Source of the DNA: Paraflavitalea pollutisoli
Lineage (GTDB): Bacteria > Bacteroidota > Bacteroidia > Chitinophagales > Chitinophagaceae
Direction of reading: 5' to 3'
DNA: 64,000 nt
NCBI RefSeq assembly: GCF_029360705.1
Contig: NZ_JARKMX010000014.1
Location: 868,001 to 932,000 of the forward strand
The position numbers and the translations under genes were made by a program. This document shows, in pieces, positions 43,318-51,606 of the stretch. How positions within the stretch are numbered: position 1 is the stretch's first letter; each line of letters starts with the position of its first letter. The notes under the pieces were generated by a model. The model was not told where the DNA came from. It searched no databases and saw only the letters and a list, made by a program, of their open reading frames with translations.

Positions 43318-43791
43318 TTGGCAAGCAATACAGAACTCGTGGTATACACTGATGGCTCCTCCCGCGGCAACCCAGGTCCCGGAGGCTATGGCGCGATCCT
43401 GATGTATGGAGGAAAAACCAAAGAATTATCTGGTGGATACCGCCGCACGACCAATAACCGCATGGAATTGCTGGCCGTGATTGCCGCACTGGAAGCACTG
43501 AACCGTGAGGGATTGAACATTACGGTTTATTCCGACAGCCAGTACGTAGTAAAAGCGGTCAAGGAAGGCTGGTTGAAGAAATGGATCGCTACCGGATTTG
43601 CCGGTGGTAAAAAGAATCCCGATCTCTGGACCCGCTATTATAAGCTCTCACAAAAACACAATATCAAATTCGTGTGGGTAAAGGGCCATGCCGATAACGT
43701 TTACAACAACCGGTGCGACACCCTCGCCACCACAGCGGCCGATGGTAAACACCTGCTGGTTGACGAAGGCTACGAGGCCGGCCAGGGATAG
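43318..43791 (+). CDS. rnhA: Ribonuclease HI
   Basis: A 157-residue endonuclease that cuts RNA in RNA:DNA hybrids, for example at replication primers and R-loops. All active-site residues are visible: Asp12 in 'YTDGSSRGNPG', Glu50 in 'NRMELLAV', Asp73 in 'YSDSQYV', His124 in 'KGHADN' and Asp134 in 'NRCDTLA'. The start is a TTG, with no ATG before the first strand. A terminator of the convergent DUF6580 gene follows directly. Confidence 0.95.
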   Translation: MASNTELVVYTDGSSRGNPGPGGYGAILMYGGKTKELSGGYRRTTNNRMELLAVIAALEALNREGLNITVYSDSQYVVKAVKEGWLKKWIATGFAGGKKNPDLWTRYYKLSQKHNIKFVWVKGHADNVYNNRCDTLATTAADGKHLLVDEGYEAGQG

Positions 43792-43794
43792 CAT

Positions 43795-43828
43795 AAAAAA
43801 AGCCCGGCCAATATGTATTGGCCAGGCT
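43795..43828 (-). terminator. Rho-independent terminator of the DUF6580 gene
   Basis: A 12-bp stem with one mismatch (43801-43812 with 43817-43828) and an ATGT loop is followed, on the minus strand, by a run of T (complement of the A run 43795-43801). It also closes the plus-strand rnhA gene, 3 bp away. Confidence 0.85.
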
Positions 43829-43851
43829 CCGATCTTGTGGTGCGAAAAGAC

Positions 43852-44433
43852 TTATGCGGCAGCAGGCACTTCAGCTACACGCTGCGTGCTCTTGCTCTTG
43901 TTGGTAAAATAGTAAACCCCGAAGAAGATGGCGCTGAAGAATATAGTGCCCAGCAATGATCCCTTAAAGAAAGGAACCGCTTGCGTGAAGCAATCAACCA
44001 ATCCAGCCCAGGTCTTGGGATACATATTGTAAGGAATACCCATCCAGACAACAAGGTTCGAAATCAGGAAGAAATACACCGGTGCCACCAGCGAACCAGC
44101 AATGACATTCAGCACATTTACCTTTTTAAACAGGAACCCAACCAGTACTACAGATCCCATGATGATGTAGTTGATGATCTGACCTTCGTAGAAACCACGA
44201 ATGGTACTGAGCCCCTGTGTATACAGTATTTCGTACATCACATCTGAAATAAAGAGGGAAAACAAAGGCAGACCGAAAGCCAGCGTTTTGTTATTACGGA
44301 TGGCCATACCGCCAAAAAGGGCCATGGCAATTTGTGGGGCAAAACCCAGCATCCGGTTATCGACAACGCGATACACAGAAGCGGCAGCAATCAATACAAA
44401 CAGGTAGATGATATTGGCTCTATTCAGTTTCAT
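43852..44433 (-). CDS. DUF6580 integral membrane protein (putative transporter component)
   Basis: A 193-residue membrane protein with five or six helices. 'LGFAPQIAMALFGGMAIRN' near the N-terminus and 'PLFSLFISDVMYEILY' are characteristic of DUF6580, small Bacteroidota proteins reminiscent of ECF-type vitamin or lipid transport S components. Function unproven. It is monocistronic, with a consensus promoter upstream and its own terminator. Confidence 0.75.
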   Translation of the reverse strand: MKLNRANIIYLFVLIAAASVYRVVDNRMLGFAPQIAMALFGGMAIRNNKTLAFGLPLFSLFISDVMYEILYTQGLSTIRGFYEGQIINYIIMGSVVLVGFLFKKVNVLNVIAGSLVAPVYFFLISNLVVWMGIPYNMYPKTWAGLVDCFTQAVPFFKGSLLGTIFFSAIFFGVYYFTNKSKSTQRVAEVPAAA

Positions 44434-44449
44434 ACGGGATAAATATCGG

Positions 44450-44457
44450 CAAATTTA
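44450..44457 (-). promoter_or_regulatory. -7 element of the DUF6580 gene promoter (TAAATTTG, minus strand)
   Basis: Exact TAnnTTTG on the minus strand, predicting a transcript start near 44444, about 11 bases upstream of the ATG at 44433. The spacing is typical for this promoter class. Confidence 0.65.
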
Positions 44458-44502
44458 CGATAATTTATTGCTTTCAGCCTTAGAAATAGCACGAACGGGC
44501 TC

Positions 44503-45720
44503 TCAGGCGGGCACGGTAGCCACAAATACTTCCGTTCCTTTTACAGTATTGATTGTCAACGCTGTACCAGCTACTGCCAGTAAAGCTTCTCCTTGTTGCA
44601 GGCGCACGGTTTCAGCACCTGCGCTGGCGTCTACATCACCGGCATATACGAAGAAGATATCGACAGTAGTGGATGTTATGGTGGTAGTACCACCGGCCTT
44701 CAGCGTAATACGGTGCAATTCAAAATCTTTGGCTGGAGTAGGGAAGATCTCTTCGCCTGCCGAAGAACCAGGTACGCCGGTGATGACCGTCGGCACGATC
44801 GGCTCGAAACGCACATGCTTCATCAATTCCTGCACGTCGACATGTTTATTGGTCAATCCACCCCGCAGTACGTTGTCGGAATTGGCCATGATCTCCATAT
44901 TCTGCCCTTCCAGATAGGCATGCAGGATGCCCGCGTCCTGGAAGATCGCTTCCCCGGGATGCAGGTTGACGACATTAAAGAAATAAATAGAGAAGATCCC
45001 CCGATCGATGCGACCAGGTTCACAAAAGGTATTGAAGGCACGGGCGGCCCAAAAATCTTCTTGTGCTCTTTTCAACGCACCCTTTTCATACAAAGGCAGG
45101 ATTCGGTCGACCAGGGGCTGTAAATGCTCGTTTACGGCCTGCTGATCCATTTCCATGGCCGTTTTGTATAGTGCTGCGTAGTTTCCTTCGCCAAATACCG
45201 GCAGCAGAAAGCGCAATTCGGGCGTCGCTTCCAGTACCTGCTTCAATTGATCAGCTGTTTTGAAACCATGCAGCAGCCAAAACTCACTGAGGGCGTACAT
45301 CAATTCAGGCTTATGGTTATCATCCTTATAATTACGATGGGGAGCGTTGAGCGCCACTCCCTTGGCGTTTTCAGCCGCAAAATCGGCTATTGCCGCTTGC
45401 TTTTCCGGATGCACCTGGATCGACAACATGTCTTTTACATCGAGCACCTTGAACAGGTAGGGCAGTTTACCAAACTCACCCTGTACTTTTTTACCCAACA
45501 ACGCGGGATGCGCTGCCAGCAGGGCATTCAAAGGTTGTTGCTGACCATCGGTACCGGTCACTACAGCGGGAGCATTGTCGTGGGCTCCCATCCAGTATTC
45601 TGCAAAAGGTTTATTGTCGGGATTCTGCTGTTGTAACAAGGCAGGGATAAATTGGGATCCACCCCAAGTATATGGTTGAACCTTTCCCTCAAGCTTACTT
45701 ATTTTTGTGCTGTTATCCAT
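44503..45720 (-). CDS. manA: Mannose-6-phosphate isomerase, class I
   Basis: A 405-residue cupin enzyme that interconverts mannose 6-phosphate and fructose 6-phosphate. The zinc site is present: Gln and His in 'SIQVHPEK', Glu in 'HKPELMYAL' and His in 'ILHAYLEG'. The active-site 'MEIMANSDNVLRGGLTNKH' is intact. The ATG at 45720 is used rather than a longer frame, because it directly precedes 'KISKLEGKVQPYTWGG', the family N-terminus. It is divergent from yraN with only 37 bp between start codons. Confidence 0.93.
   Translation of the reverse strand: MDNSTKISKLEGKVQPYTWGGSQFIPALLQQQNPDNKPFAEYWMGAHDNAPAVVTGTDGQQQPLNALLAAHPALLGKKVQGEFGKLPYLFKVLDVKDMLSIQVHPEKQAAIADFAAENAKGVALNAPHRNYKDDNHKPELMYALSEFWLLHGFKTADQLKQVLEATPELRFLLPVFGEGNYAALYKTAMEMDQQAVNEHLQPLVDRILPLYEKGALKRAQEDFWAARAFNTFCEPGRIDRGIFSIYFFNVVNLHPGEAIFQDAGILHAYLEGQNMEIMANSDNVLRGGLTNKHVDVQELMKHVRFEPIVPTVITGVPGSSAGEEIFPTPAKDFELHRITLKAGGTTTITSTTVDIFFVYAGDVDASAGAETVRLQQGEALLAVAGTALTINTVKGTEVFVATVPA
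45700..45707 (+). promoter_or_regulatory. -7 element of the yraN promoter (TATTTTTG), inside the manA coding start
   Basis: Exact TAnnTTTG match on the plus strand, about 50 bases before the yraN ATG. It lies within the first codons of the divergent manA gene, so the two promoters overlap. Confidence 0.5.
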
Positions 45721-45757
45721 ATTCCTGTTTAAGGGCGCAAAATACAAAAAGCTTGTC

Positions 45758-46114
45758 ATGGCCCAACACATAGAAACCGGCAAAAAAGGCGAACAACTCG
45801 CTGCCAATTGGCTGCAACAACACGGTTATACCATTTTGCACAGCAACTGGCGTTACCAACATTATGAACTGGATATCGTTGCCACCCGCGACGACCTGCT
45901 GCATTTCATTGAAGTCAAAACCAGGACTTCGCTCGACTTCGGGATGCCGGAAGAGGGTGTCACCCGGCTCAAGATCCGCCACCTGATCAAAGCGGGGGCA
46001 GCTTACCAGTACCAGTATCCCGGCTGGAAACGTGTGCAGTACAATATCCTGTCCATCCTGCTAGTGGATCAGCAGCCACCGGAATACTTCTTTATCGAAG
46101 ATATTTATGTATAG
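45758..46114 (+). CDS. YraN/UPF0102-family nuclease-like protein
   Basis: A 118-residue soluble protein: 'GKKGEQLAANWLQQHGYTILHSNWRY', then 'ELDIVATRDDLLHFIEVKTR'. The Asp in 'ELDIVA' and Glu-x-Lys in 'IEVKTR' form the PD-(D/E)xK fold of YraN, a Holliday-junction-resolvase-like family of uncertain role. ATG at 45758 is preferred to a frame starting 51 bases earlier, inside the promoter. A hairpin terminator follows. Confidence 0.88.
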   Translation: MAQHIETGKKGEQLAANWLQQHGYTILHSNWRYQHYELDIVATRDDLLHFIEVKTRTSLDFGMPEEGVTRLKIRHLIKAGAAYQYQYPGWKRVQYNILSILLVDQQPPEYFFIEDIYV

Positions 46115-46188
46115 AAGTGTCCGACCCTGCCCGCTCCCTTATCCGCGCTGTCGCGTACCTGCTATCGTGGATACAATGTTCAAAAGAG

Positions 46189-46222
46189 ATGGCGCCAGCA
46201 ACGGGTTTCAGCGCCATTTTTG
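46189..46222 (+). terminator. Terminator of the yraN gene
   Basis: A 7-bp GC-rich stem (46189-46195 with 46211-46217) with a 15-base loop followed by five T. A near-consensus promoter (TAATATTG, 46235-46242) for the next gene lies just beyond it. Confidence 0.65.
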
Positions 46223-46276
46223 TAGACATTTGGATAATATTGCAGTAAATTCATACATCTAACCCAGTAAGACCAG

Positions 46277-46777
46277 ATGGCATTCAATCTTCGTGCATAC
46301 AAAAAGACCATGTTGCTCAACCGCAGTTCTTTCCGGCGCTTTCTTACCAAACTGGAAAAGACCCCACCCCGGCGGCTGGATCAACTCGCTGTAGAAACCG
46401 ATGTGGAAGTATGGAAGGAAACGGATTGCCTGGCCTGCGCCAATTGCTGCAAGACCATGAGCCCTACCTTCACTCCCGCCGATATGAAACGTATCGCCAA
46501 CCACCTGGAGATGGGTGTTGAGGACTTTAAAAAGAAATGGCTGTACAAAGACCGTAATGGAGATTGGGTCAACAAGAACCAACCCTGTCAGTTCCTCAAT
46601 CTCAAGGACAACAAATGTTCCATCTATGAAGTGCGGCCGGCCGACTGCTCCGGTTTTCCGCACCATACCAAGCGTCGCATGGTCGACTATATCCACGTGT
46701 TTAAGCAAAATGTTGAATACTGCCCTGCTACCTACAAGCTGGTAGAGAAGATGATCGAAAAGGTGAAGACCAAGTAA
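46277..46777 (+). CDS. YkgJ-family cysteine-cluster (zinc/iron-chelating) protein
   Basis: A 166-residue protein with the YkgJ cysteine pattern: 'DCLACANCCK' near 50-60, later 'CQFLNLKDNKCSIYEVRPADCSGFPHH', and a last Cys in 'EYCPATYK'. The cluster is thought to bind zinc or an iron-sulphur centre; biological role unknown. It lies 3 bp before xerD and is very probably in one transcript with it. Confidence 0.85.
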   Translation: MAFNLRAYKKTMLLNRSSFRRFLTKLEKTPPRRLDQLAVETDVEVWKETDCLACANCCKTMSPTFTPADMKRIANHLEMGVEDFKKKWLYKDRNGDWVNKNQPCQFLNLKDNKCSIYEVRPADCSGFPHHTKRRMVDYIHVFKQNVEYCPATYKLVEKMIEKVKTK

Positions 46778-46780
46778 TCT

Positions 46781-47683
46781 ATGTGGGAACCTTATAAGAA
46801 GGGCTTCCGGGCCTTTCTGCAACTCGAAAAATCACTATCCGATAATTCAGTCGAGGCCTATGGCCGCGACATCGAAAAACTAACGCAATACCTGCAGCAG
46901 AAGGGTATTGAAAAAAATCCTGCCGCCATCGAACTGGCCGATCTGCAGCAGTTCGTACATTGGGTGGCAGAACTGGGCATGACACCTACCTCGCAAGCCC
47001 GCATCATTTCAGGTATACGCGCCTTTTTCCAGTTCTGTTCGATCGAACAGATCGTCACCAACGACCCGACTGTTTTATTGGAAGCTCCCAAATTGAAGCG
47101 GGCGCTGCCCGATGTCCTCACTTTTGGAGAGATCGAGACCATCATCCAGCAACTCGACCTCAGCAAACCAGAGGGAGTCCGCAACAAAGCTATTCTGGAA
47201 ACCATGTACAGTTGCGGATTGCGCGTAAGTGAGGTGATCAACCTCAAAATATCCCAGTTATACTTCAAGCAGGGCTATATCCGTGTACTGGGTAAAGGTG
47301 ATAAAGAAAGACTGGTACCTATTGGGAAGAGCGCCATCAAACACATCCGGATCTACCAGGATGATATCAGGGTACATGTACCTATCCAAAAAGGACAGGA
47401 TGACATTTTGTTCCTCAACCGCCGCGGTAGTAAGCTAACGCGCGTCATGATCTTCCTCCTATTAAAAGACCTCGTACAAAAAGCTGGGATCAACAAGAAC
47501 ATCAGCCCCCATACCTTCCGTCATTCTTTCGCGACCCACCTGGTAGAGGGTGGGGCCGACCTGCGGGCCGTACAGGAAATGCTGGGCCATGAAAGTATCA
47601 CCACCACGGAGATCTATACGCACCTCGACCGCGACTTCCTGCGTGATACGTTGCAAACCTTCCACCCGGCCTTCAAACAATAA
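46781..47683 (+). CDS. xerD: Site-specific tyrosine recombinase XerD
   Basis: A 300-residue recombinase that resolves chromosome dimers at dif with XerC. The N-terminal SAM-like core-binding domain (about 5-90) and catalytic domain are complete. Catalytic residues are Arg148 in 'CGLRVSE', Lys172 in 'GKGDKERLVP', His244 and Arg247 in 'HTFRHSF', His270 in 'LGHESI' and the nucleophile Tyr279 in 'EIYTH'. Length and domain layout are those of housekeeping XerD, not of a phage or transposon integrase, and no attachment sites or cargo flank it. Confidence 0.93.
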   Translation: MWEPYKKGFRAFLQLEKSLSDNSVEAYGRDIEKLTQYLQQKGIEKNPAAIELADLQQFVHWVAELGMTPTSQARIISGIRAFFQFCSIEQIVTNDPTVLLEAPKLKRALPDVLTFGEIETIIQQLDLSKPEGVRNKAILETMYSCGLRVSEVINLKISQLYFKQGYIRVLGKGDKERLVPIGKSAIKHIRIYQDDIRVHVPIQKGQDDILFLNRRGSKLTRVMIFLLLKDLVQKAGINKNISPHTFRHSFATHLVEGGADLRAVQEMLGHESITTTEIYTHLDRDFLRDTLQTFHPAFKQ

Positions 47684-47722
47684 AAAAACACCAGCCGTAG
47701 ATACGGACCGGTGTGTTTTTCC
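47684..47722 (+). terminator. Terminator of the ykgJ-like/xerD transcript
   Basis: An interrupted stem (outer ACACC with GGTGT, inner CCGT with ACGG around an AGAT loop) preceded by an A run and followed by a T run near 47716-47720. It starts directly after the xerD stop. Confidence 0.65.
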
Positions 47723-47794
47723 AGTGTGTAAAAAACCGATGGATCGTACAAGATCTTTGTGGGCACACAGGTAATTCTTGCAGCCCTAAGTCAT

Positions 47795-48847
47795 TTATTG
47801 AATAACCAGTTTGGACTGGTATACTTCTTTTTCGTGCTGACTGGTAATGCGCATCCAATACACCCCATGACTCCAAAATGATCGCGTCACCAATGTCAGC
47901 GCCTGCGGAGATTGCACCACCTGCAAGGCCTGCACATGTACCTGTCGACCGGCCGCATCCAGCAACTCCAGTTTGTATTGCCCCCTTTGCTTCAGCTTCA
48001 GGGATACCGTTACCGTTCCTCCGCCAGCTACCGGATTTGGATACAGGGTAATACTTTTATTTCCAGGTAACCAGCCCGATATTGTTTTCTTAGCCAGTTC
48101 CACTGGCGACTCTTCTACCACCACAGCAACCTCCCCCACCCAGCTGGCATCATCAACCAATACCGCTGCTGAATTATGCTCGCTGACCACTTCCTCCAAC
48201 TCAATGTCACGTACGATAAGTGAATCCGTGTTTATCGTACCGGCTGTATCAGTGACTAAAAATTGCCTGATAGTGTCTACCACTTCAAGAGCTGGCTTCC
48301 CTACAACACACGATTCAGGTATACCCTGGTACGCTACAATACTGATTCCCCCTGTTACCGCGTATTCAGTCATCACTACACCCGTTGTTCCGATCAACAC
48401 TTCGACAGGCGGTTGCTTGGCCGCGTACCTCAACGCCATTTCCTGTAAAGAAGGTTTATTGATCGCGTGTGAAATACTCCAGAACGGCTTATCCGCTTTG
48501 ATCGTAGTCGGCATAACTTCACCTAACATATAATCCCCAGATTGTGCAGAGGCTGGCTGGCCCGAAAGCAACAATGCGCCTGCAAGTACACTCCAGCCAT
48601 AAGCGAAAGCAAAAGATCGTTTCGGCTTTTCAGTACGATAACTTTTATTCAACTGGTGGTTATGAAATCGACCACATACCGACGAAGTCGCCTGCTGCAT
48701 ATAGGTCAGCACTTCCTGATCACTCATGTTGGTGAAATCGACTACGATCTTTTGACAGGAACTGCAGTGACGACCACGATCCTGGGGTACCATCTGCTGC
48801 CAGTTTTCATGACAGGGTGAAGGAATACTGAGATGTAGAGCAGGCAT
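47795..48847 (-). CDS. Four-cysteine domain / T9SS sorting domain protein, copy A
   Basis: A 350-residue protein with an unusual order. Residues 1-65 are a soluble domain with Cys12 in 'PCHENWQQM', Cys28 and Cys31 in 'GRHCSSCQK' followed by 'VVDFT', and Cys58 in 'VCGRF'. A hydrophobic segment with a signal-peptidase-like end ('VLAGALLLSGQPASAQS') follows at about 78-101. The middle is unrecognised, and the last ~85 residues are a T9SS type A sorting domain ('ITLYPNPVAGGG', 'LELLDAAGRQVHVQAL', 'GVYWMRI', ending KLVIQ). The ATG at 48847 is used; the upstream extension has no shared sequence with copies B and C. The N-terminal domain is widespread in Bacteroidota but has no function known to me. 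First gene of the trio from the xerD side. Confidence 0.8.
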   Translation of the reverse strand: MPALHLSIPSPCHENWQQMVPQDRGRHCSSCQKIVVDFTNMSDQEVLTYMQQATSSVCGRFHNHQLNKSYRTEKPKRSFAFAYGWSVLAGALLLSGQPASAQSGDYMLGEVMPTTIKADKPFWSISHAINKPSLQEMALRYAAKQPPVEVLIGTTGVVMTEYAVTGGISIVAYQGIPESCVVGKPALEVVDTIRQFLVTDTAGTINTDSLIVRDIELEEVVSEHNSAAVLVDDASWVGEVAVVVEESPVELAKKTISGWLPGNKSITLYPNPVAGGGTVTVSLKLKQRGQYKLELLDAAGRQVHVQALQVVQSPQALTLVTRSFWSHGVYWMRITSQHEKEVYQSKLVIQ

Positions 48848-48939
48848 AAGCGTTGGGTTTGATGATAAGATGCAACCGCCGCATAATTCCACACAACAAT
48901 CCTGCTTGATGTCATTACCGAACCAGGTAGCCGCTGTTT

Positions 48940-49956
48940 TTATTGCAGCACCAACTTGGCGTGGTATATTTTCTTGTCGGTCAGGCCCCTCACCCGCACC
49001 CAATAAATGCCTCTACTCCACGAAGATTGGGTGGGTACATTCATCACTTGTGCAGGTTGTGTCACCTGCAGGGCCTGTACATGTACCAGGCGTCCACCTG
49101 CATCCAGCAATTCCAGTTTATATTCACCGGTCGTTTTAATATTCAATGTCAGCTTTACGCCACTACCTACAGTTGCAGGATTGGGATACACCGTCACTGA
49201 CTTTTTCCCGGGCCATAGATCAATCACGGCACGCTCCACCTTATCCAGCATGGTGACGCTGTGCACGATCGATACGGCACCGCCTCTACCACATCCTCTC
49301 CTGTTTCCGTAAGCAATCACACTTACCGCTTCCATTTGCGAACTGGTAGGCGCCAATACAAACTCCGTCGGCAACTCTTCCCCTACTTTCAATATATATT
49401 CCCTTTTATCGTATCCCACGGCACTGATTTCCAGTAATGCCGATTCCTTGTTGGTGAGGTCTGCAATCCTAAATTCTCCCTTCTCGTTGGCAGCGGCAAC
49501 CGTTCCGACGCCAGCAATAGTTATGCTGGCATGGGCAATGGGCTGTTTTGTCCTGCTATCCAGTACAATGCCACTACAAGTACTTGCCGGTCCTTTACGT
49601 GCAGGTTTGCACAAGGGAGCTTCGATAAGCTGCGCCACTTTACCCGTTTGCGCTGTCAGGTCCTGGCTCATCAACAACAAGCCACTGACGAGCGCACTCC
49701 AGAAATATCGAAAAGAAAAGGAAGGCCGGGCAGTGCCTTCAATCATGTTCCTGTTCAGCTGATCATCATCCAAACGACCACAAACCGTGGTTGTCGCTTT
49801 GGACAAAAAGGCTAGAACTTGTTGGTCACTCATCAGCGAGAAATCTATGACCGTTTTCTGGCAGGCCCCGCAATAACGTCCCTGCTCTATTGGCGTCATC
49901 TGTTGCCAGTTTTCGTGACATGGTGTAGGAATGTCGATGTGTACAGATCTTTTCAT
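48940..49956 (-). CDS. Four-cysteine domain / carboxypeptidase-regulatory / T9SS protein, copy B
   Basis: A 338-residue paralogue of copies A and C. Cys13 is in 'PCHENWQQM', Cys29 and Cys32 in 'GRYCGACQK' followed by 'TVIDF', and Cys59 in 'VCGRL'. The export segment is about 75-98 ('LVSGLLLMSQDLTAQTG'). Unlike A and C, it has a carboxypeptidase-regulatory-like beta domain (about 115-205, 'CSGIVLDSRTKQPIAHASI') before the T9SS sorting domain ('VTVYPNPATVGSG' to 'AKLVLQ'). Start at 49956 matches the aligned N-termini. It reads toward copy A, 92 bp away. Confidence 0.8.
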   Translation of the reverse strand: MKRSVHIDIPTPCHENWQQMTPIEQGRYCGACQKTVIDFSLMSDQQVLAFLSKATTTVCGRLDDDQLNRNMIEGTARPSFSFRYFWSALVSGLLLMSQDLTAQTGKVAQLIEAPLCKPARKGPASTCSGIVLDSRTKQPIAHASITIAGVGTVAAANEKGEFRIADLTNKESALLEISAVGYDKREYILKVGEELPTEFVLAPTSSQMEAVSVIAYGNRRGCGRGGAVSIVHSVTMLDKVERAVIDLWPGKKSVTVYPNPATVGSGVKLTLNIKTTGEYKLELLDAGGRLVHVQALQVTQPAQVMNVPTQSSWSRGIYWVRVRGLTDKKIYHAKLVLQ

Positions 49957-50063
49957 ACGCAATTGCTTTCTTACTGGATGCAATGTCAGCAGCACTTACA
50001 CAATCGATATAAAATTTTGTACGATAAAACAACTACTACCGGTCGTCATTACCTGCACAGGAG

Positions 50064-50885
50064 CTATTGAATAATTAGTTTTGCTTCCTGAATCTTTTTA
50101 CCGGCGCTGGTTACCCTGGCCCAATACAACCCTTTGATCCAGGAACTCTGTACTGGCACCGAAAAGGTTTGCCCCGAGTAGGCAATTTGTAACCCCTGCA
50201 CATGCACAATACGACCGGCCACATCCATCAATTCCAGTTTATAGAAGCCTGGGTAAAACGCCTCCGTTTTCAAACTTACATAGCCACCCGCTTGCGCAGG
50301 ATTGGGATAAAAGCTTATATTCTTTTTAAAGGGCAACCAATCGCCAAGCGTATTGAAGGCACGGGAGACATGGTCAGCAGGTGAAGTCAACTCCCTCGAT
50401 ACTACAAAACCGAGGGTGACAGTTTCAATTCCTGAATTGCGGATAAGCGCCAAGTGGGTAAAATCGGCCATCGACTCAACATTAAGCGCTGGCAATTTTA
50501 TGTTTTGCTTGGATTTCTTTTTCCCGGGCGGCTTGCAGTCTGCAACGACTATTTCCCCCTGCTTCACGGTAGCCGTTTGCCCCGACACATCACTGGCTGT
50601 CATCAGCCACCCGCCCACCAATACACTCCAGGCGTAATTGAAATTAAACCGGCGTTTCGGCACCTGGTCCCGGTAGGTTTTATCGAGTTGGTCATTGCTG
50701 AATCGCCCGCACACTCCGGTAGTTGCCTCACGGAAATAGGCCAATATAGCCTGATCGCTCAGCTGGGTAAAATCGACCACCGTTTTCTGACAAGCCCTGC
50801 AATAACGGCCTTGCTCGTTGGGCGTCATGTGCAGCCAATTTTCGTGACAGGGTTCGTCGATGTTGATATGCAGGGGGTTGGGCAT
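50064..50885 (-). CDS. Four-cysteine domain / T9SS sorting domain protein, copy C
   Basis: A 273-residue paralogue, the shortest. Cys13 in 'PCHENWLHM', Cys29 and Cys32 in 'GRYCRACQK' then 'TVVDF', and Cys59 in 'VCGRF'. The export segment 'SVLVGGWLMTASDVSGQT' is at about 80-97, and the linker is short and Lys-rich ('KPPGKKKSKQN') before a T9SS sorting domain ('ISFYPNPAQAGG' to 'AKLIIQ'). ATG at 50885 is preferred to a TTG two codons upstream. It is divergent from the ECF sigma gene, with 114 bp between starts. Confidence 0.8.
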   Translation of the reverse strand: MPNPLHINIDEPCHENWLHMTPNEQGRYCRACQKTVVDFTQLSDQAILAYFREATTGVCGRFSNDQLDKTYRDQVPKRRFNFNYAWSVLVGGWLMTASDVSGQTATVKQGEIVVADCKPPGKKKSKQNIKLPALNVESMADFTHLALIRNSGIETVTLGFVVSRELTSPADHVSRAFNTLGDWLPFKKNISFYPNPAQAGGYVSLKTEAFYPGFYKLELMDVAGRIVHVQGLQIAYSGQTFSVPVQSSWIKGLYWARVTSAGKKIQEAKLIIQ

Positions 50886-50999
50886 AATCAATAGGTTTTG
50901 TAATTATCAGATGCTCCTATTGCCAAAATTGCATAAAGCCCTGCCCGGTAAGATTTTTACACAAGCCTTTAACCATTCTTTTGTTAATTTTAGCCACGC

Positions 51000-51599
51000 G
51001 TGGCCTTCCTTAAGAACATACAACAGAATGATTTACCAGATAAAGAGCTGGTAAAAATGTTCCAATCCTCCGGTAACCTGGAGGTGCTGGCCATCCTTTT
51101 TCAGCGCTATATGGACCTCCTGTATGGGGTTTGCCTCAAATACATGCCCGATTCGGAATCTGCCAAAGATGCTGTAATGCAGGTGTTTGAGGAGCTGGTA
51201 CAGAAGTTGCCCAAACATGAAGTGGAGAATTTCAAGAGCTGGCTGTATGCCCTGGCAAAGAATTACTGCCTGATGCAGCTCCGCACACCGAAAAATCTGA
51301 AAACCACCGAATTTAACCCCGACAGTGTGCAATCGGCAGAAGAAATGCATCTACAGGGTGTAAACCTGAAAGAGGAGAATCTCCAGAAAATGGAAAGATG
51401 CCTCGACACACTTTCCCGGGAGCAACGCGATACCGTGAAACTGTTTTACCTGCAAAACAAATGTTATAAAGAAATTGCAGATATAACAGGCCTGGATTGG
51501 AATAAAGTACGGAGTTATATACAGAACGGGCGGAGAAATCTGCGGATCTGTATGGAAAAGGTAGAAGAAGAAAGTAGCTTGCTTAAAATAAAAACTTAG
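51000..51599 (+). CDS. ECF-type RNA polymerase sigma factor
   Basis: A 199-residue sigma-70 family member with region 2 (about 22-90, 'LFQRYMDLLYGVCLKYM', 'DAVMQVFEEL', 'FKSWLYALAKNYCLMQLR') and region 4 (about 130-185, 'LDTLSREQRDTVKLFYLQNKCYKEIADITGLDWNKVRSYIQNGRRNL'). Such factors direct transcription of surface-function genes when released by an anti-sigma partner. The start is a GTG at 51000; TAATTTTA just upstream resembles a -7 element so closely that the transcript may be nearly leaderless. The next gene starts 7 bp after its stop and is the probable anti-sigma factor. Confidence 0.88.
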   Translation: MAFLKNIQQNDLPDKELVKMFQSSGNLEVLAILFQRYMDLLYGVCLKYMPDSESAKDAVMQVFEELVQKLPKHEVENFKSWLYALAKNYCLMQLRTPKNLKTTEFNPDSVQSAEEMHLQGVNLKEENLQKMERCLDTLSREQRDTVKLFYLQNKCYKEIADITGLDWNKVRSYIQNGRRNLRICMEKVEEESSLLKIKT

Positions 51600-51606
51600 T
51601 TTGTTC

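Noticed and set aside
46781-47683. Tyrosine recombinase as a mobile-element integrase
   Set aside because: Length, complete XerD-type domain layout and housekeeping neighbours fit chromosomal XerD; no repeats or cargo were seen.
47795-50885. Classical zinc anti-sigma (H-x3-C-x2-C) domain in the cysteine-domain trio
   Set aside because: The conserved His (CHENW) is about 14 residues before the CxxC, which does not match the motif; only the general layout is similar.
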